Assembly (NCBI RefSeq): GCF_007097145.1
Contig: NZ_VJVZ01000001.1
Coordinates: 496,001 to 560,000, forward strand
Reading direction: 5' to 3'
Source: Flavobacterium zepuense
GTDB lineage: Bacteria; Bacteroidota; Bacteroidia; Flavobacteriales; Flavobacteriaceae
DNA length: 64,000 bases
Shown here one piece after another: positions 19,382 through 29,035 of the stretch. How positions within the stretch are numbered: the first letter of the stretch is position 1; every line of letters starts with the position of its first letter. The position numbers were made by a program, and so were the translations under genes. The notes beneath the pieces are model-generated. The model did no database searches. It was not told the origin of the DNA and worked only from the letters and a program-made list of their open reading frames with translations.

Positions 19382-20548
19382 TTATTTAATGGTTATAGTA
19401 TCATCTTTAATAGTATAATTAATTCGCTGAATGTCGTTAAAGTAGCTTAAAACAACACCTATAGGCTGCTGTTTAAACGAGGCATTAAATTTCTCGTTAG
19501 CTAACTTTTGGTTTTGGTTATGAATAGTAACATTGTAATGGCGCTCCAGTTTTTTTGCTATATTTTTAAAGCTCATGTTCCTAAAATATAGTTCGCCATA
19601 TATCCATGATGTATATACATCTGTACTTACCGATTTAACATCTATACTACTGTCTTTTTTTGCAAAACTGCCTTTGTAACCTGGTTTAAGTACTGTATTT
19701 TTTAAAGCATCAAATTTTTGGTTTTTTGTGTAAAGCGCTACAGATCCTTCTTCCAGCACTACATCGGTAAGGTCATCATCATCATAGCTGCTCACATTAA
19801 AATGAGTACCTAAGGCGCGTACATTTAAATTACCGGCATTTACCACAAAAGGGTGTTTTTTATCTTTTGCCACATCAAAATAGGCTTCACCATCTAAAAA
19901 CACCAGCCTTTCCTGCCCGGCAATAAAACGAACAGGATAGCGTAGTGTAGTTCCCGCATTTAAGTGCACGATAGTACCATCTGAAAGCTGTAGCTGAAAA
20001 CGTTTACCGTAAGGTATTTTAATTGTATTGTATACAAGGTTTTCTATAGATGTGTTGGTATCGTACTTAATTTTACTTCCCTTTTGGTTGCCTACCACAT
20101 TGCCATTGGCATCGGTTAGTGCTGCCTGCCCGGTTTCGGTTAACACCTGTATGTCGCCGTTTTCTAATTGTATTGTAATTTCATTGCCTTTTAAGAGTGG
20201 CAGGCTTTCTTTATGATTGTTAGATCGTATTTGGTAAACCAGCCCAACTGTAAGCAATACAACAACAGAGGCTGCTATACTAATGTATTTTTTATAGCTA
20301 CCCCTTTTCCTGTTAATTGAAATTGGACGTTTATTTTGTACAGTTATATTTGTAAATATGCTGTGGGCAGTTGCAGTATCCATAAGGGGCATATTACCAA
20401 GCAATTCTTTTACTTCATCTACCGTAGGAAAATCATCAGTAAGTTGATTTTTTTTAAAGTATTCGGCAACTTCCTTAATTTCTTCAGCGTTGCACTGGTT
20501 TAAAATAAACTTCTGTAATAATATCTTTATATAAGGGCTGTTGCTCAT
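19382..20548 (-). CDS. FecR-family anti-sigma factor
   Basis: A 388-residue inner-membrane regulator. The N-terminal cytoplasmic part (about 1-85) binds the sigma factor, a membrane segment lies at about 90-107 (ISIAASVVVLLTVGLVYQI), and the periplasmic FecR domain follows, with IKIPYGKRFQLQLSDGT, GEAYFDV, HPFVV and VRALGTHFNV. A C-terminal DUF4974/STN-like domain starts near 320 (RNMSFKNIAKKLERHYNV). It would receive the signal from the STN domain of SusC when glucan is imported and then free the sigma factor. It is separated from the sigma gene by a terminator. Confidence 0.93.
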   Translation of the reverse strand: MSNSPYIKILLQKFILNQCNAEEIKEVAEYFKKNQLTDDFPTVDEVKELLGNMPLMDTATAHSIFTNITVQNKRPISINRKRGSYKKYISIAASVVVLLTVGLVYQIRSNNHKESLPLLKGNEITIQLENGDIQVLTETGQAALTDANGNVVGNQKGSKIKYDTNTSIENLVYNTIKIPYGKRFQLQLSDGTIVHLNAGTTLRYPVRFIAGQERLVFLDGEAYFDVAKDKKHPFVVNAGNLNVRALGTHFNVSSYDDDDLTDVVLEEGSVALYTKNQKFDALKNTVLKPGYKGSFAKKDSSIDVKSVSTDVYTSWIYGELYFRNMSFKNIAKKLERHYNVTIHNQNQKLANEKFNASFKQQPIGVVLSYFNDIQRINYTIKDDTITIK

Positions 20549-20689
20549 TACGCAATTGTTTTAGTATCTGTATACCTATTATACAGTTGAAAGCCCTTAG
20601 ACTACTACTCAAACGATATAATTTTTTAATATTTTTTTAAAATAAAATTTAAAATATTGATTTTAAGCAATTTAAAAACATAAATTAAA

Positions 20690-20718
20690 TAAAAAAAAAT
20701 CACTCTAAAGAGTGATTT
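20690..20718 (-). terminator. Terminator overlapping the sigma factor stop codon
   Basis: AAATCACTCT (20697-20706) and AGAGTGATTT (20709-20718) are perfectly complementary, and the minus strand continues into a run of eight T residues. The stop codon at 20705-20707 is inside the hairpin. It should reduce readthrough from the sigma gene into fecR. Confidence 0.8.
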
Positions 20719-21301
20719 GCAGAAGTAAGGATAATAGTAGTAGCAAAATCTCGTCGTGAGCTTGAAAAAATAGCCGCATAGACTCCAGTGCTTTACTCAT
20801 TTGGCTTTTTACCGTATTTACGGATATGCCAAGTTCTGCACTAATTTCTTCGTATGTTTTACCCTTACGGGACATTTTAAATATCTTCTTGCGTTTGGGA
20901 GGCAATTCTTTTATGGCAAGTTTTTTTAGTTTTTTGCAATCGTCCTCACGAATATGATAGTCTCCCTGCTCGTGAGATGTAGCGCTGCTTTTAAAAATTT
21001 CCTCTTTAAGAAGTACATCATTTGCGGCAACATTAAGCGTGTTAAAAGCCTGGTTCCTGGCAATGGTTGTTAAATAGGATTTGAATGACTTACTGGCGTC
21101 TAAATTTTCTCGGTTAAGCCATACCTTTAAAAAAACATCCTGAACATTCTCTTCGGCAAAGTCTTTAGATTTTAAAAGGCTAAGGCTATAACCATAGATA
21201 TCCTGATAATAATTATCAAAAAGTTTACGGAATGCTTTCTCATTGTGATTTTTTAGTTCACTGATAAGAAGGGATTCATCAAAACTCTTTATATCCGACA
21301 T
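20705..21301 (-). CDS. ECF-type RNA polymerase sigma factor of the glucan locus
   Basis: A 198-residue sigma-70 family member of the Bacteroidota FecI type. Region 2 is at about 20-90 (FRKLFDNYYQDIYGYSLSLLK, then AEENVQDVFLKVW). Region 4 is at about 125-180 (LPPKRKKIFKMSRKGKTYEEISAELGISVNTVKSQMSKAL) and carries the helix-turn-helix. The C-terminus ends in a very hydrophobic leucine-rich stretch (LLLLLSLLLQITL) that is common in this subfamily and might touch the membrane or the anti-sigma factor. It is expected to direct transcription of the susC operon once released by the FecR protein. Confidence 0.93.
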   Translation of the reverse strand: MSDIKSFDESLLISELKNHNEKAFRKLFDNYYQDIYGYSLSLLKSKDFAEENVQDVFLKVWLNRENLDASKSFKSYLTTIARNQAFNTLNVAANDVLLKEEIFKSSATSHEQGDYHIREDDCKKLKKLAIKELPPKRKKIFKMSRKGKTYEEISAELGISVNTVKSQMSKALESMRLFFQAHDEILLLLLSLLLQITL

Positions 21302-21376
21302 TTTTATTTATCCTGTATTTTTGATAGGTTAAATTATGATTGTTGCAATTTAAATGCAAAAAATAAATCATGTTGA

Positions 21377-21384
21377 CAAAGATA
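21377..21384 (-). promoter_or_regulatory. -7 element for the sigma factor gene
   Basis: TATCTTTG on the minus strand, 75 bases before the sigma gene start, matches TAnnTTTG. This suggests housekeeping transcription of the regulator. Confidence 0.5.
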
Positions 21385-21390
21385 TAAAAT

Positions 21391-21422
21391 TTTGAATTAA
21401 GAATTATATCTAAATAAATTTG
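21391..21422 (+). promoter_or_regulatory. Distal promoter candidate facing the TPR regulator gene
   Basis: TTTG at 21391-21394 and TAAATTTG at 21415-21422 are spaced 20 bases apart, a good consensus match, but 179 bases ahead of the ATG at 21602, which would leave a long leader. The 300-base divergent gap has no gene that I can support. Confidence 0.45.
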
Positions 21423-21556
21423 TAAAATGCTCAATACGTATCACTTATATTTTTATACCTGTGTATACAGTATGTTATTTAATAAAGTGTTTATAAACTA
21501 TTTTCATCTTAAATTATACATATTCAGTAGTATCTATTATTATACAATAAAAATCT

Positions 21557-21564
21557 TACATTTG
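21557..21564 (+). promoter_or_regulatory. Proximal -7 element for the TPR regulator gene
   Basis: TACATTTG matches TAnnTTTG, 37 bases before the ATG at 21602. No -33 TTG is visible. Confidence 0.55.
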
Positions 21565-21601
21565 CTTTGCATTATCTCCCATTAAACATTCCTGAAATAC
21601 C

Positions 21602-23239
21602 ATGCTTGCTAAAAAACTACGCTTTTTTAATGTTGGTGTGTTGCTTATTGCATTAGTAGCAATAAGCAGCAAGGCTATTTCTCAAACAAGGTCGCAATGC
21701 GATACCATAATTGAGAAAGGCATAGATGCCCTGTGGAAAAAAGAGCATGCAAAATCGTTAGAGCTGCTTACCCAGGCCCGCACCAAGGCTGAAAAGAACC
21801 ATTGGCACAAAGAATTGTATAAGGCTACCATTAATATTGGCTCTAATTATTACGCCATGCATGATTATGGCGAGGCCCTTAATTATTACATGGAGGGCTA
21901 TAAAAATGCAGTAAAAAACCTTGAGCCTAAATACGAAATGTTGGTGCTTAACAATATAGCCGTATTATATTCTGAAGAAAAGAATTATGATAAGGCAAAA
22001 ATGTATTTTGAAAAAGCCTACAATACCGCAAAAGAAATTAAGGACTATAAAAATTTAGGGTTATACGCGCTTAATCTGGGTAATGTTGCTAACCAAACCA
22101 ATGACCCCGTAAAAGCAAGGAAATATATTTTAGAGGGGATAGGATACTTAAAAGATAATAAAGAAACACATTTTTTAATGCAGGCAAACATATCGCTTGC
22201 AGAAAATGACTTATTGTTGGGTAAAACAGTACAGGCGCGCAGCGAAGCCCAGGATATATATAAACAACTGGATAAACCTGAGTTTAAAAATGACCGTATG
22301 TGGCTGTTAGTGCTTATTGCAAAAACCTATACTAAAGAACAAAACTATAATGAGGCCATAACTACGGTGCAGAAGGTATTTAACCTTAACCCGGATGTAG
22401 AAACCAAGGCCGATCTTTACCGCCTGCTTTCTAAAATATACTACAAACAACAATCTTATGAAACGGCTATCAGGTACAAAGACTTGGTAATAACGTTAGA
22501 CAGCACCCTGACTAAAATAAGGAATACCCGCATTTTTGAGAACAGCAAAGTAAAGTTTGAAATACTTAATTACCAAAACCAGATTGCCCATAACCAGGAG
22601 AAAATAAGTGCAGAGCGTAAAATATTTCTATCGGTACTGCTTATTGTTATAGCCATAGTAATAATTGTAATATTAATGCTAAGGCAAAAGAAGGCTATTG
22701 CCGAAAAGAACCAGCATATAGCGGTGTTGCAACTGGAAAAGGAAAAAAGTGATAAACTGCTTTTAGAAAAACAAATAACAGCCTCCCGGTTTGAAAAAGA
22801 ACAGCTTCAGGGTGAGGTAGAATCGGGCAACAGGAAACTGTCATCCAAGGCATTGTACCTTTCCAGCAGGAACGAGCTTATAGAAGACATTTTGGAATAC
22901 CTTTCTAAAAAACCAAAATTTTCTAAAGACCCTGTTTTGTCAACTCACATACAATCGCTAAAAAACCACCTGCGCAGCGATAACGAATGGGAAGACTTTA
23001 TTGCCCATTTTGAGAACGTAAACCAGGGCTTTTTAATGCGGCTAAAAGAGCTGCATCCCGGCCTCAGCGCAAACGATACTCGCTTTATTGCTTATGTGTA
23101 CATGAACCTGAGCACTAAGGAGATTGCATACATACTTAACATAACATTGGTTGCTGCACGCAAGAGAAAAGAGCGTATTACCGCAAAAATGGAAATTCCT
23201 AAAGATGTGGAATTATTTGACTATATATCAAGCATTTAA
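21602..23239 (+). CDS. TPR-repeat membrane regulator with LuxR-like HTH C-terminus
   Basis: A 545-residue Bacteroidota-type regulator. A signal or anchor segment lies at about 10-28. Five or six tetratricopeptide repeats cover about 35-310 in the periplasm. A strong membrane helix follows at about 341-361 (FLSVLLIVIAIVIIVILML), then a coiled coil rich in Lys and Glu, and a C-terminal LuxR/GerE-like helix-turn-helix around 485-530 (LSTKEIAYILNITLVAARKR). The layout suggests that an envelope signal sensed by the repeats controls DNA binding. It lies divergent to the glucan locus sigma gene and 160 bases before the giant surface protein gene; either could be a target. Confidence 0.85.
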   Translation: MLAKKLRFFNVGVLLIALVAISSKAISQTRSQCDTIIEKGIDALWKKEHAKSLELLTQARTKAEKNHWHKELYKATINIGSNYYAMHDYGEALNYYMEGYKNAVKNLEPKYEMLVLNNIAVLYSEEKNYDKAKMYFEKAYNTAKEIKDYKNLGLYALNLGNVANQTNDPVKARKYILEGIGYLKDNKETHFLMQANISLAENDLLLGKTVQARSEAQDIYKQLDKPEFKNDRMWLLVLIAKTYTKEQNYNEAITTVQKVFNLNPDVETKADLYRLLSKIYYKQQSYETAIRYKDLVITLDSTLTKIRNTRIFENSKVKFEILNYQNQIAHNQEKISAERKIFLSVLLIVIAIVIIVILMLRQKKAIAEKNQHIAVLQLEKEKSDKLLLEKQITASRFEKEQLQGEVESGNRKLSSKALYLSSRNELIEDILEYLSKKPKFSKDPVLSTHIQSLKNHLRSDNEWEDFIAHFENVNQGFLMRLKELHPGLSANDTRFIAYVYMNLSTKEIAYILNITLVAARKRKERITAKMEIPKDVELFDYISSI

Positions 23240-23405
23240 ATATTAAATGTCGTACAAATTGTCTCTATTTGTCACGTTATTTGCTCCTCACTTTAACTAC
23301 ACAATAAAAATTTTGCTTTAATTTTTAGTTAATGTTGCATTAAAATCGCTTCACTAACCCAATAATTCCTACTCCAGATTATTGGTCAAAAACTAAATGC
23401 AGAAC

Positions 23406-26400
23406 ATGAAAAAAATCTATTCACTAATTCTTTTGGCATTGCTATCCTTAAATGGTAATGCGCAGGGATTGCCTCTTGAAACCTTTGAAGGTTCCTGGAC
23501 AACGCCTGCTACAAATCCTGGCAGCGGTGGCCCTGATGGCTGGGCTATTATTAACCTTGCAGGCCCGGCTAAAACATGGTTACATGCCAGCGGCAGCGAT
23601 GCACAGCCGGCTTACCTGGGCACACACGCCGCTTACCTGGACCGTGAAGCTGTTGCTCCTGAAACTACCACCAGCGACTGGCTGGTAACAAAATCATTCG
23701 TAGTGCCACAAAATGGCCAGCTGCGGTTTTTTTCTAAACTGTTTTTTAATGCCGACCAGGGTACACAGTATAAAGTAATGATATCTACAACTATAGGTAC
23801 CACTGCCCAGACTGCTGTTGAAAACTATACTGAGCTTGCATCATTTACCGAACTGGAAATGAACCCTACACAGTTAAACTGGACGGAAAAGATAATAACC
23901 CTACCAACAATTTATGAAGGCGAAACAGTTTATATAGCTTTTGTAATGCAGGGCAATCAGGGCGACCGCTGGGATATAGATAATGTACTCGTTGCAGAGC
24001 AATGCTTACCTCCTGCAAATTTAAGCGCCCAGCCCTACACCACTACATCATCTAAACTAAGTTGGGAAAGTACTGTTGCACCTGCCTCATGGGATGTTGC
24101 AGTGCTGCCCTTAGAGGAAGGGTTTACAGGAACCGGCCAAAATTATACCGGTACACTACCTTATATTGCGGGCGGCTTACAGCCAAATACCCAGTACAAA
24201 TTTTATGTAAGGGCAAATTGCGATACCGGCCTGGGCAGCGAATGGGAAGGGCCACTTTATTTTACCACCCTGTGCGATGCGCTTCCGGCGCCGTTTTATG
24301 AGGGCTTTAACTCCAACTCTTCCACACAAAATTGCTGGACGGTACTAAACTCAAATAACGACAGCTTTACATGGAACCTTGATTATATATATGATACGTT
24401 TGAGGGAGATGAAGCCGCACGCTTTGACTCCGGCTACGCCTTTGCAAATAACGATATGCTTATCTCTCCCGGTATAATATTAACGGGTAATGAGTATTTA
24501 AAATTCCATTTTAAAACAGCCAATAATCCTGTCCCGTTTAAAATAATGGTATCTACCACGGGTATAGCCCCCGAGGATTTTACTACAGAATTAGCGCCGC
24601 TAACCACCTATTACAACACCACTTTTGTAGAAAAAACAATTAATCTTTCTAATTTACCTGCCGGCACTACGTACATAGCCTGGTACATACCACAGGGTAC
24701 TGTAGCCGCCGACCAGTTAATTATAGATAACGTACGCATTAATACACAGGTTGCGTGTGCTGAGCCAATTGACCTGACCGCTAATAATATATCTTGGAAT
24801 GCTGCCATATTATCATGGCTGCAGGGCGATACCGAAAGTTCATGGCAGGTAGTAGTTCAGCCTGCAAATGGCCCAGTACCTACGGCAGCTACAGTGGGCG
24901 AAACAGCATCGGCAACATCATTCAATAAAACTGGGCTTTTAACTTCAACCCAATATGAATATTATGTACGTTCGGTGTGCGATGCGCTAAACAGCAGTAC
25001 ATGGGCAGGGCCTTACCGTTTTACAACTGGCTGTGGGCCTAACTCAATACCTTTTTATGAAGGCTTCAACAGCCAGTCTACGACAGAAGACTGCTGGCAA
25101 ATTGTAAATGCCAACTTTGACTGGAATTCATGGAATACTGATTATCCGTGGTCAGGCCCCTATGAAGGCGATCAGGCGGCCACGCTTTCAACAAGTGCAT
25201 TACCTAATGACTGGCTTATTTCTCCGCCAATAACATTAAACGGTAACCAAAGGTTAAAATATCATCACAAGGTTAATTATGGTTCGGCAGGTTTTAAAGT
25301 AATGCTGTCTACCACACAAAAAGACCCTGAAGATTTTACAGAGGTTATCGTGCCTGGCCAAAATTATACCAATACAGCCTATGTTAAAGAAATTGTATCG
25401 TTAGCCAATTACACCGGCACAGTATACCTGGCATGGCAGGTTACACCCGGGCTTGATTTTGGCCCGGACATTACCATAGATAATATTGTGGTAGAAAATA
25501 TACCTACCTGTTCTGAACCCGGCATACCTGTAACAACAAGTATAAACCAGGGCGCTGTAACGCTATCCTGGCCGCAGGGCGGTAACGAAACAAACTGGGA
25601 AATTTTTGTTCAGCCGGCAGGCGGAGCAATACCTACCGGTAGCGGGATCCCTGCAAATACAAATCCTTTTACTATTACACAATTGCCCGATGGCAGCCCG
25701 TTACAGCCCTCTACTAACTACCAGGTCTATGTAAAAGCGGTGTGTAGCAGTACCGATAGCAGCATCTGGTCAGATCCCGGCAACTTTGTTACGCTTCCCG
25801 TTAACGACAATTGTGCAGGTGCATTAAATGTACCCGTAAATACCACAGCATTGTGTACAAATTCGACAGCAGGGACCGTAAAAGGAGCAACAGCATCGTC
25901 ATCTGTATCCGACTGTAACATATCCGACACACAGGCAGATAATGATGATGTATGGTTTAAGTTTACAGCCACGGCTACCACGCATACCCTGTTTATCACC
26001 GATATTGTGGGGTCGGAAACCTCATTAATGTATGGCCTATATAGCGGAAATTGCAGCAATTTAGTCCAATTAGGGGAATGTTATTATGCAGGCGCTGTAC
26101 CAAAAGTGCTGCGTGAGCTTGTTATAGGGCAAACCTATTGGATAAGGGTGTTTACCCCATATACCGCTGCACCTCAGGATACATCATTTAATGTATGCAT
26201 AAGAACACCAGATCAGCCAATTGCTGTGAGTACCACACAATATACAAATACACAACTAATTACTGACCTGTTTATGGATACTGCGTGCACCGATATAAGC
26301 AATGTAGTAGCATCATCGGGCCCGGAGCATGGCTTAAGTACAACCGGGATAGGTTATTTTAGCCAGAATCAATCTGATTTTATGCTGCCGGAAGGTATCG

Positions 26401-28742
26401 CATTAACAACCGGGGATGTTACTAAAACTGTAGGCCCTAATTATGGCGATGGTTATGGCAATTTACTGCACGAATGGTGGTTGTGGGATGGCGATGCCGA
26501 TCTTAATACCAGCATGGCTCAGGCGGGTTTTCAGGGAACATCGGGATCTGTAGGGCCATCCTATATGGCAACAACGCTGGAGTTTGATTTTGTACCTAAA
26601 GGCACGCAACTGAGCTTTGATTTTATTTTCGCATCAGAACAGTACGGGCCGGGCTCAGTACAATGTTTTAACTCGTTCGCATTTGCCTTTTTACTTACCG
26701 ATAGCAACGGCAACACGACTAACATGGCCGTGGTACCCGATACCAACACTCCTGTAGGCGTAACTTCGATAAGGAATGCTGCCGTAGGTAATTTTATTTG
26801 CGATGCCCAAAACGAAGGCTATTTTGATGAATACAATGAAGGCAATGGTTTAGAAAACAATACTCCTATCAATTTTAACGGCCATACCGTGCCGCTTAAA
26901 GCAAAGGCCGATTTAAATCCTAACGAACAATACCACCTTAAACTGGTAGTTGCCGACTGGACCGGGGGTAGCTATGGCGATTCGGGGGTATTTATAGGCA
27001 AGGCAGAAATTAGCGTAGAGGTTGATTTAGGCCCTGACCTTTTAGTGAGCACTAACACTGCAGTTTGTGCCAATGGCGAACATACCATTACTACAGGCCT
27101 GAATGCAGATGACTATGATTTTATATGGACACGCGATGGCGAAATCCTTACCGGCGAAACCAATGCCACACTTACCATAACGCAGCCGGGCACCTATGCC
27201 GTGCAGGTAATAGCCGAAGGCGATACTTGTGCCTTGGCACAGGATAGTGTTGTTATAGAATTCTACCCTTCGGTAGAAAGCGTTACAGGTAACCCTGAAA
27301 ACCTAACTGCCTGCGATAACGACGGCTTTGCCCAGTTTGACTTTTCGGTAAGCACTATTGCAATCGTTCAGGGTACTACCACAGGCCCTTATGAGGTGTC
27401 TTACCACCTTACACATGATGCCGCACAAAACAACACGGGAGCACTACCGCTAACCTATCAAAATGCTACGCAGGGGGTGCAAACCATTTACGTAAGGATC
27501 TATGATACAACTATACAGTGTTACGGTATTAAGTCGTTTACAATATCCGTACACAATATACCTGAGTTTACCGTTAACGATATTACAGGGCTGTGTACCG
27601 CTGCTACGGGTACAATTACCGTTGTTCCTGTAAATTATGACCCGCTTGATGTTACCTACACATGGACAAGAGACAGCCAGCCGCTTACCGATACCACAGC
27701 TAACCTTACAATTACAAGTGCAGGTGTCTATACCGTTACCGTAAACAATCATGGCTGTGTTACTACCAAAACTGTAACCGTTACGGCAATACCGGCACCG
27801 CCTGTAGATGAAATTGCCGACGCTACCGCTTGCGAAAGTTATATTTTACCGGCACTTTCTGCCGGCAATACGTACCATACCCTGCCAAATGGCGGAGGTA
27901 TAACCCTCAACGCCGGTGAAACTATCAGCAGCAGTCAAACCATTTATGTGTTGGCACAAAACGCAGCAGGCTGTACTGCCGAAAGCAATTTTATAGTTAC
28001 CATTAATCCGTTACCGCAATTTTCGCTGAGCGCACCTGTAAATGCATGTAGCGCCGCAATGATAGATGTAACAGTAGTTGCCCAGAATTTTGACCAGGCT
28101 GCCGCAACCTATTCATGGTCGCTTAACGGCACACCTGTAGATGGCAGCGGGCCTGTGCTTGAAGGTATCGACTTTGGTACCTATGCCGTTACCGTAACCC
28201 TTAATGGTTGTAGTGTTACTAAAAACATCGTGGTTGTAAAAAACAATGATGCTGTGGCAATTGCCTTTACCGAGGGTTGTGAAGACGATATATACATGCT
28301 CGCAGCCATTGATGAAAACGGATCTTTTGATTTGGAAACCGCTGCCTATTCATGGACTGGGCCTCAGGGCTTTACAGCTTCAGAAAATAAATTTGAGGTT
28401 ATTGAACCGGGTACGTACACCGTTACAGTTACTACCGCAGAAGGATGCACCGGCACTAAGCAGTACGAAGTGCTTTCTACAACCTGCGATATACCAAAAG
28501 GTATTTCACCTAATGGAGATGGCTTTAATGACGATTTTGACCTTACAGGGTTAGACGTTAAAAGGGTAAGCATCTTTAACCGTTATGGCAAAGAGGTATA
28601 TAATGCAGCTAATTATACTAACCAGTGGCACGGACAGGCATCAAACGGCGATGAACTGCCTACCGGAACCTATTATTATGTAGTAAACCGTAATAATGGC
28701 GAAGCTAAAACCGGATGGGTATATATAAACCGCCAGAATTAG
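23406..28742 (+). CDS. Giant multidomain surface protein with T9SS type B sorting domain
   Basis: About 1778 residues counted from the ATG at 23406 (MKKIYSLILLALLSLNGNAQ); an ATG three codons earlier is possible. After the signal peptide there are three alternations of a choice-of-anchor J-like lectin domain (starts LETFEGSW, APFYEGFNS, IPFYEGFNS) and a fibronectin type III domain. A domain with NDNCAGALNVP and DDVWFKFTA follows, then a choice-of-anchor L domain at about 950-1205, then Ig/PKD-like repeats with YTVTVNN endings. The last about 90 residues (IPKGISPNGDGFNDDFDL to GWVYINRQN) are a gliding-motility-associated C-terminal domain. The product is likely an adhesin exported by T9SS. Catalytic motifs are absent. 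Confidence 0.9.
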   Translation: MKKIYSLILLALLSLNGNAQGLPLETFEGSWTTPATNPGSGGPDGWAIINLAGPAKTWLHASGSDAQPAYLGTHAAYLDREAVAPETTTSDWLVTKSFVVPQNGQLRFFSKLFFNADQGTQYKVMISTTIGTTAQTAVENYTELASFTELEMNPTQLNWTEKIITLPTIYEGETVYIAFVMQGNQGDRWDIDNVLVAEQCLPPANLSAQPYTTTSSKLSWESTVAPASWDVAVLPLEEGFTGTGQNYTGTLPYIAGGLQPNTQYKFYVRANCDTGLGSEWEGPLYFTTLCDALPAPFYEGFNSNSSTQNCWTVLNSNNDSFTWNLDYIYDTFEGDEAARFDSGYAFANNDMLISPGIILTGNEYLKFHFKTANNPVPFKIMVSTTGIAPEDFTTELAPLTTYYNTTFVEKTINLSNLPAGTTYIAWYIPQGTVAADQLIIDNVRINTQVACAEPIDLTANNISWNAAILSWLQGDTESSWQVVVQPANGPVPTAATVGETASATSFNKTGLLTSTQYEYYVRSVCDALNSSTWAGPYRFTTGCGPNSIPFYEGFNSQSTTEDCWQIVNANFDWNSWNTDYPWSGPYEGDQAATLSTSALPNDWLISPPITLNGNQRLKYHHKVNYGSAGFKVMLSTTQKDPEDFTEVIVPGQNYTNTAYVKEIVSLANYTGTVYLAWQVTPGLDFGPDITIDNIVVENIPTCSEPGIPVTTSINQGAVTLSWPQGGNETNWEIFVQPAGGAIPTGSGIPANTNPFTITQLPDGSPLQPSTNYQVYVKAVCSSTDSSIWSDPGNFVTLPVNDNCAGALNVPVNTTALCTNSTAGTVKGATASSSVSDCNISDTQADNDDVWFKFTATATTHTLFITDIVGSETSLMYGLYSGNCSNLVQLGECYYAGAVPKVLRELVIGQTYWIRVFTPYTAAPQDTSFNVCIRTPDQPIAVSTTQYTNTQLITDLFMDTACTDISNVVASSGPEHGLSTTGIGYFSQNQSDFMLPEGIALTTGDVTKTVGPNYGDGYGNLLHEWWLWDGDADLNTSMAQAGFQGTSGSVGPSYMATTLEFDFVPKGTQLSFDFIFASEQYGPGSVQCFNSFAFAFLLTDSNGNTTNMAVVPDTNTPVGVTSIRNAAVGNFICDAQNEGYFDEYNEGNGLENNTPINFNGHTVPLKAKADLNPNEQYHLKLVVADWTGGSYGDSGVFIGKAEISVEVDLGPDLLVSTNTAVCANGEHTITTGLNADDYDFIWTRDGEILTGETNATLTITQPGTYAVQVIAEGDTCALAQDSVVIEFYPSVESVTGNPENLTACDNDGFAQFDFSVSTIAIVQGTTTGPYEVSYHLTHDAAQNNTGALPLTYQNATQGVQTIYVRIYDTTIQCYGIKSFTISVHNIPEFTVNDITGLCTAATGTITVVPVNYDPLDVTYTWTRDSQPLTDTTANLTITSAGVYTVTVNNHGCVTTKTVTVTAIPAPPVDEIADATACESYILPALSAGNTYHTLPNGGGITLNAGETISSSQTIYVLAQNAAGCTAESNFIVTINPLPQFSLSAPVNACSAAMIDVTVVAQNFDQAAATYSWSLNGTPVDGSGPVLEGIDFGTYAVTVTLNGCSVTKNIVVVKNNDAVAIAFTEGCEDDIYMLAAIDENGSFDLETAAYSWTGPQGFTASENKFEVIEPGTYTVTVTTAEGCTGTKQYEVLSTTCDIPKGISPNGDGFNDDFDLTGLDVKRVSIFNRYGKEVYNAANYTNQWHGQASNGDELPTGTYYYVVNRNNGEAKTGWVYINRQN

Positions 28743-28794
28743 CTTAAGCTAAATAACCTATAACCCTAAATTAATACAGAGGTTAGTAAGTTTT

Positions 28795-28831
28795 ATCCAG
28801 AAGTAGCTGAAACTACTTCTGGATTTTTTAT
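28795..28831 (+). terminator. Terminator of the giant surface protein gene
   Basis: A 12-base perfect stem ATCCAGAAGTAG with loop CTGAAA is followed by a T run, 52 bases after the stop codon. From here to 29035 I see no gene or strong motif. Confidence 0.92.
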
Positions 28832-29035
28832 TGGTTTTCATCCTATTTAATTTTGAGCAGGCTCTTCCTGCATATTTGTAGTCACCAACAATGGCGGCAA
28901 TTATTGCTAAACAGTTGTTATTTCGCAATCAAAATCTTCATCGAAAAGTGTACCTCCGTTGGTTAAGCCAATTTAATATCAAAAACAAAAAATATTTATC
29001 TATAAGTAGTATGTTTGCTGCTAAATCAATATCAA

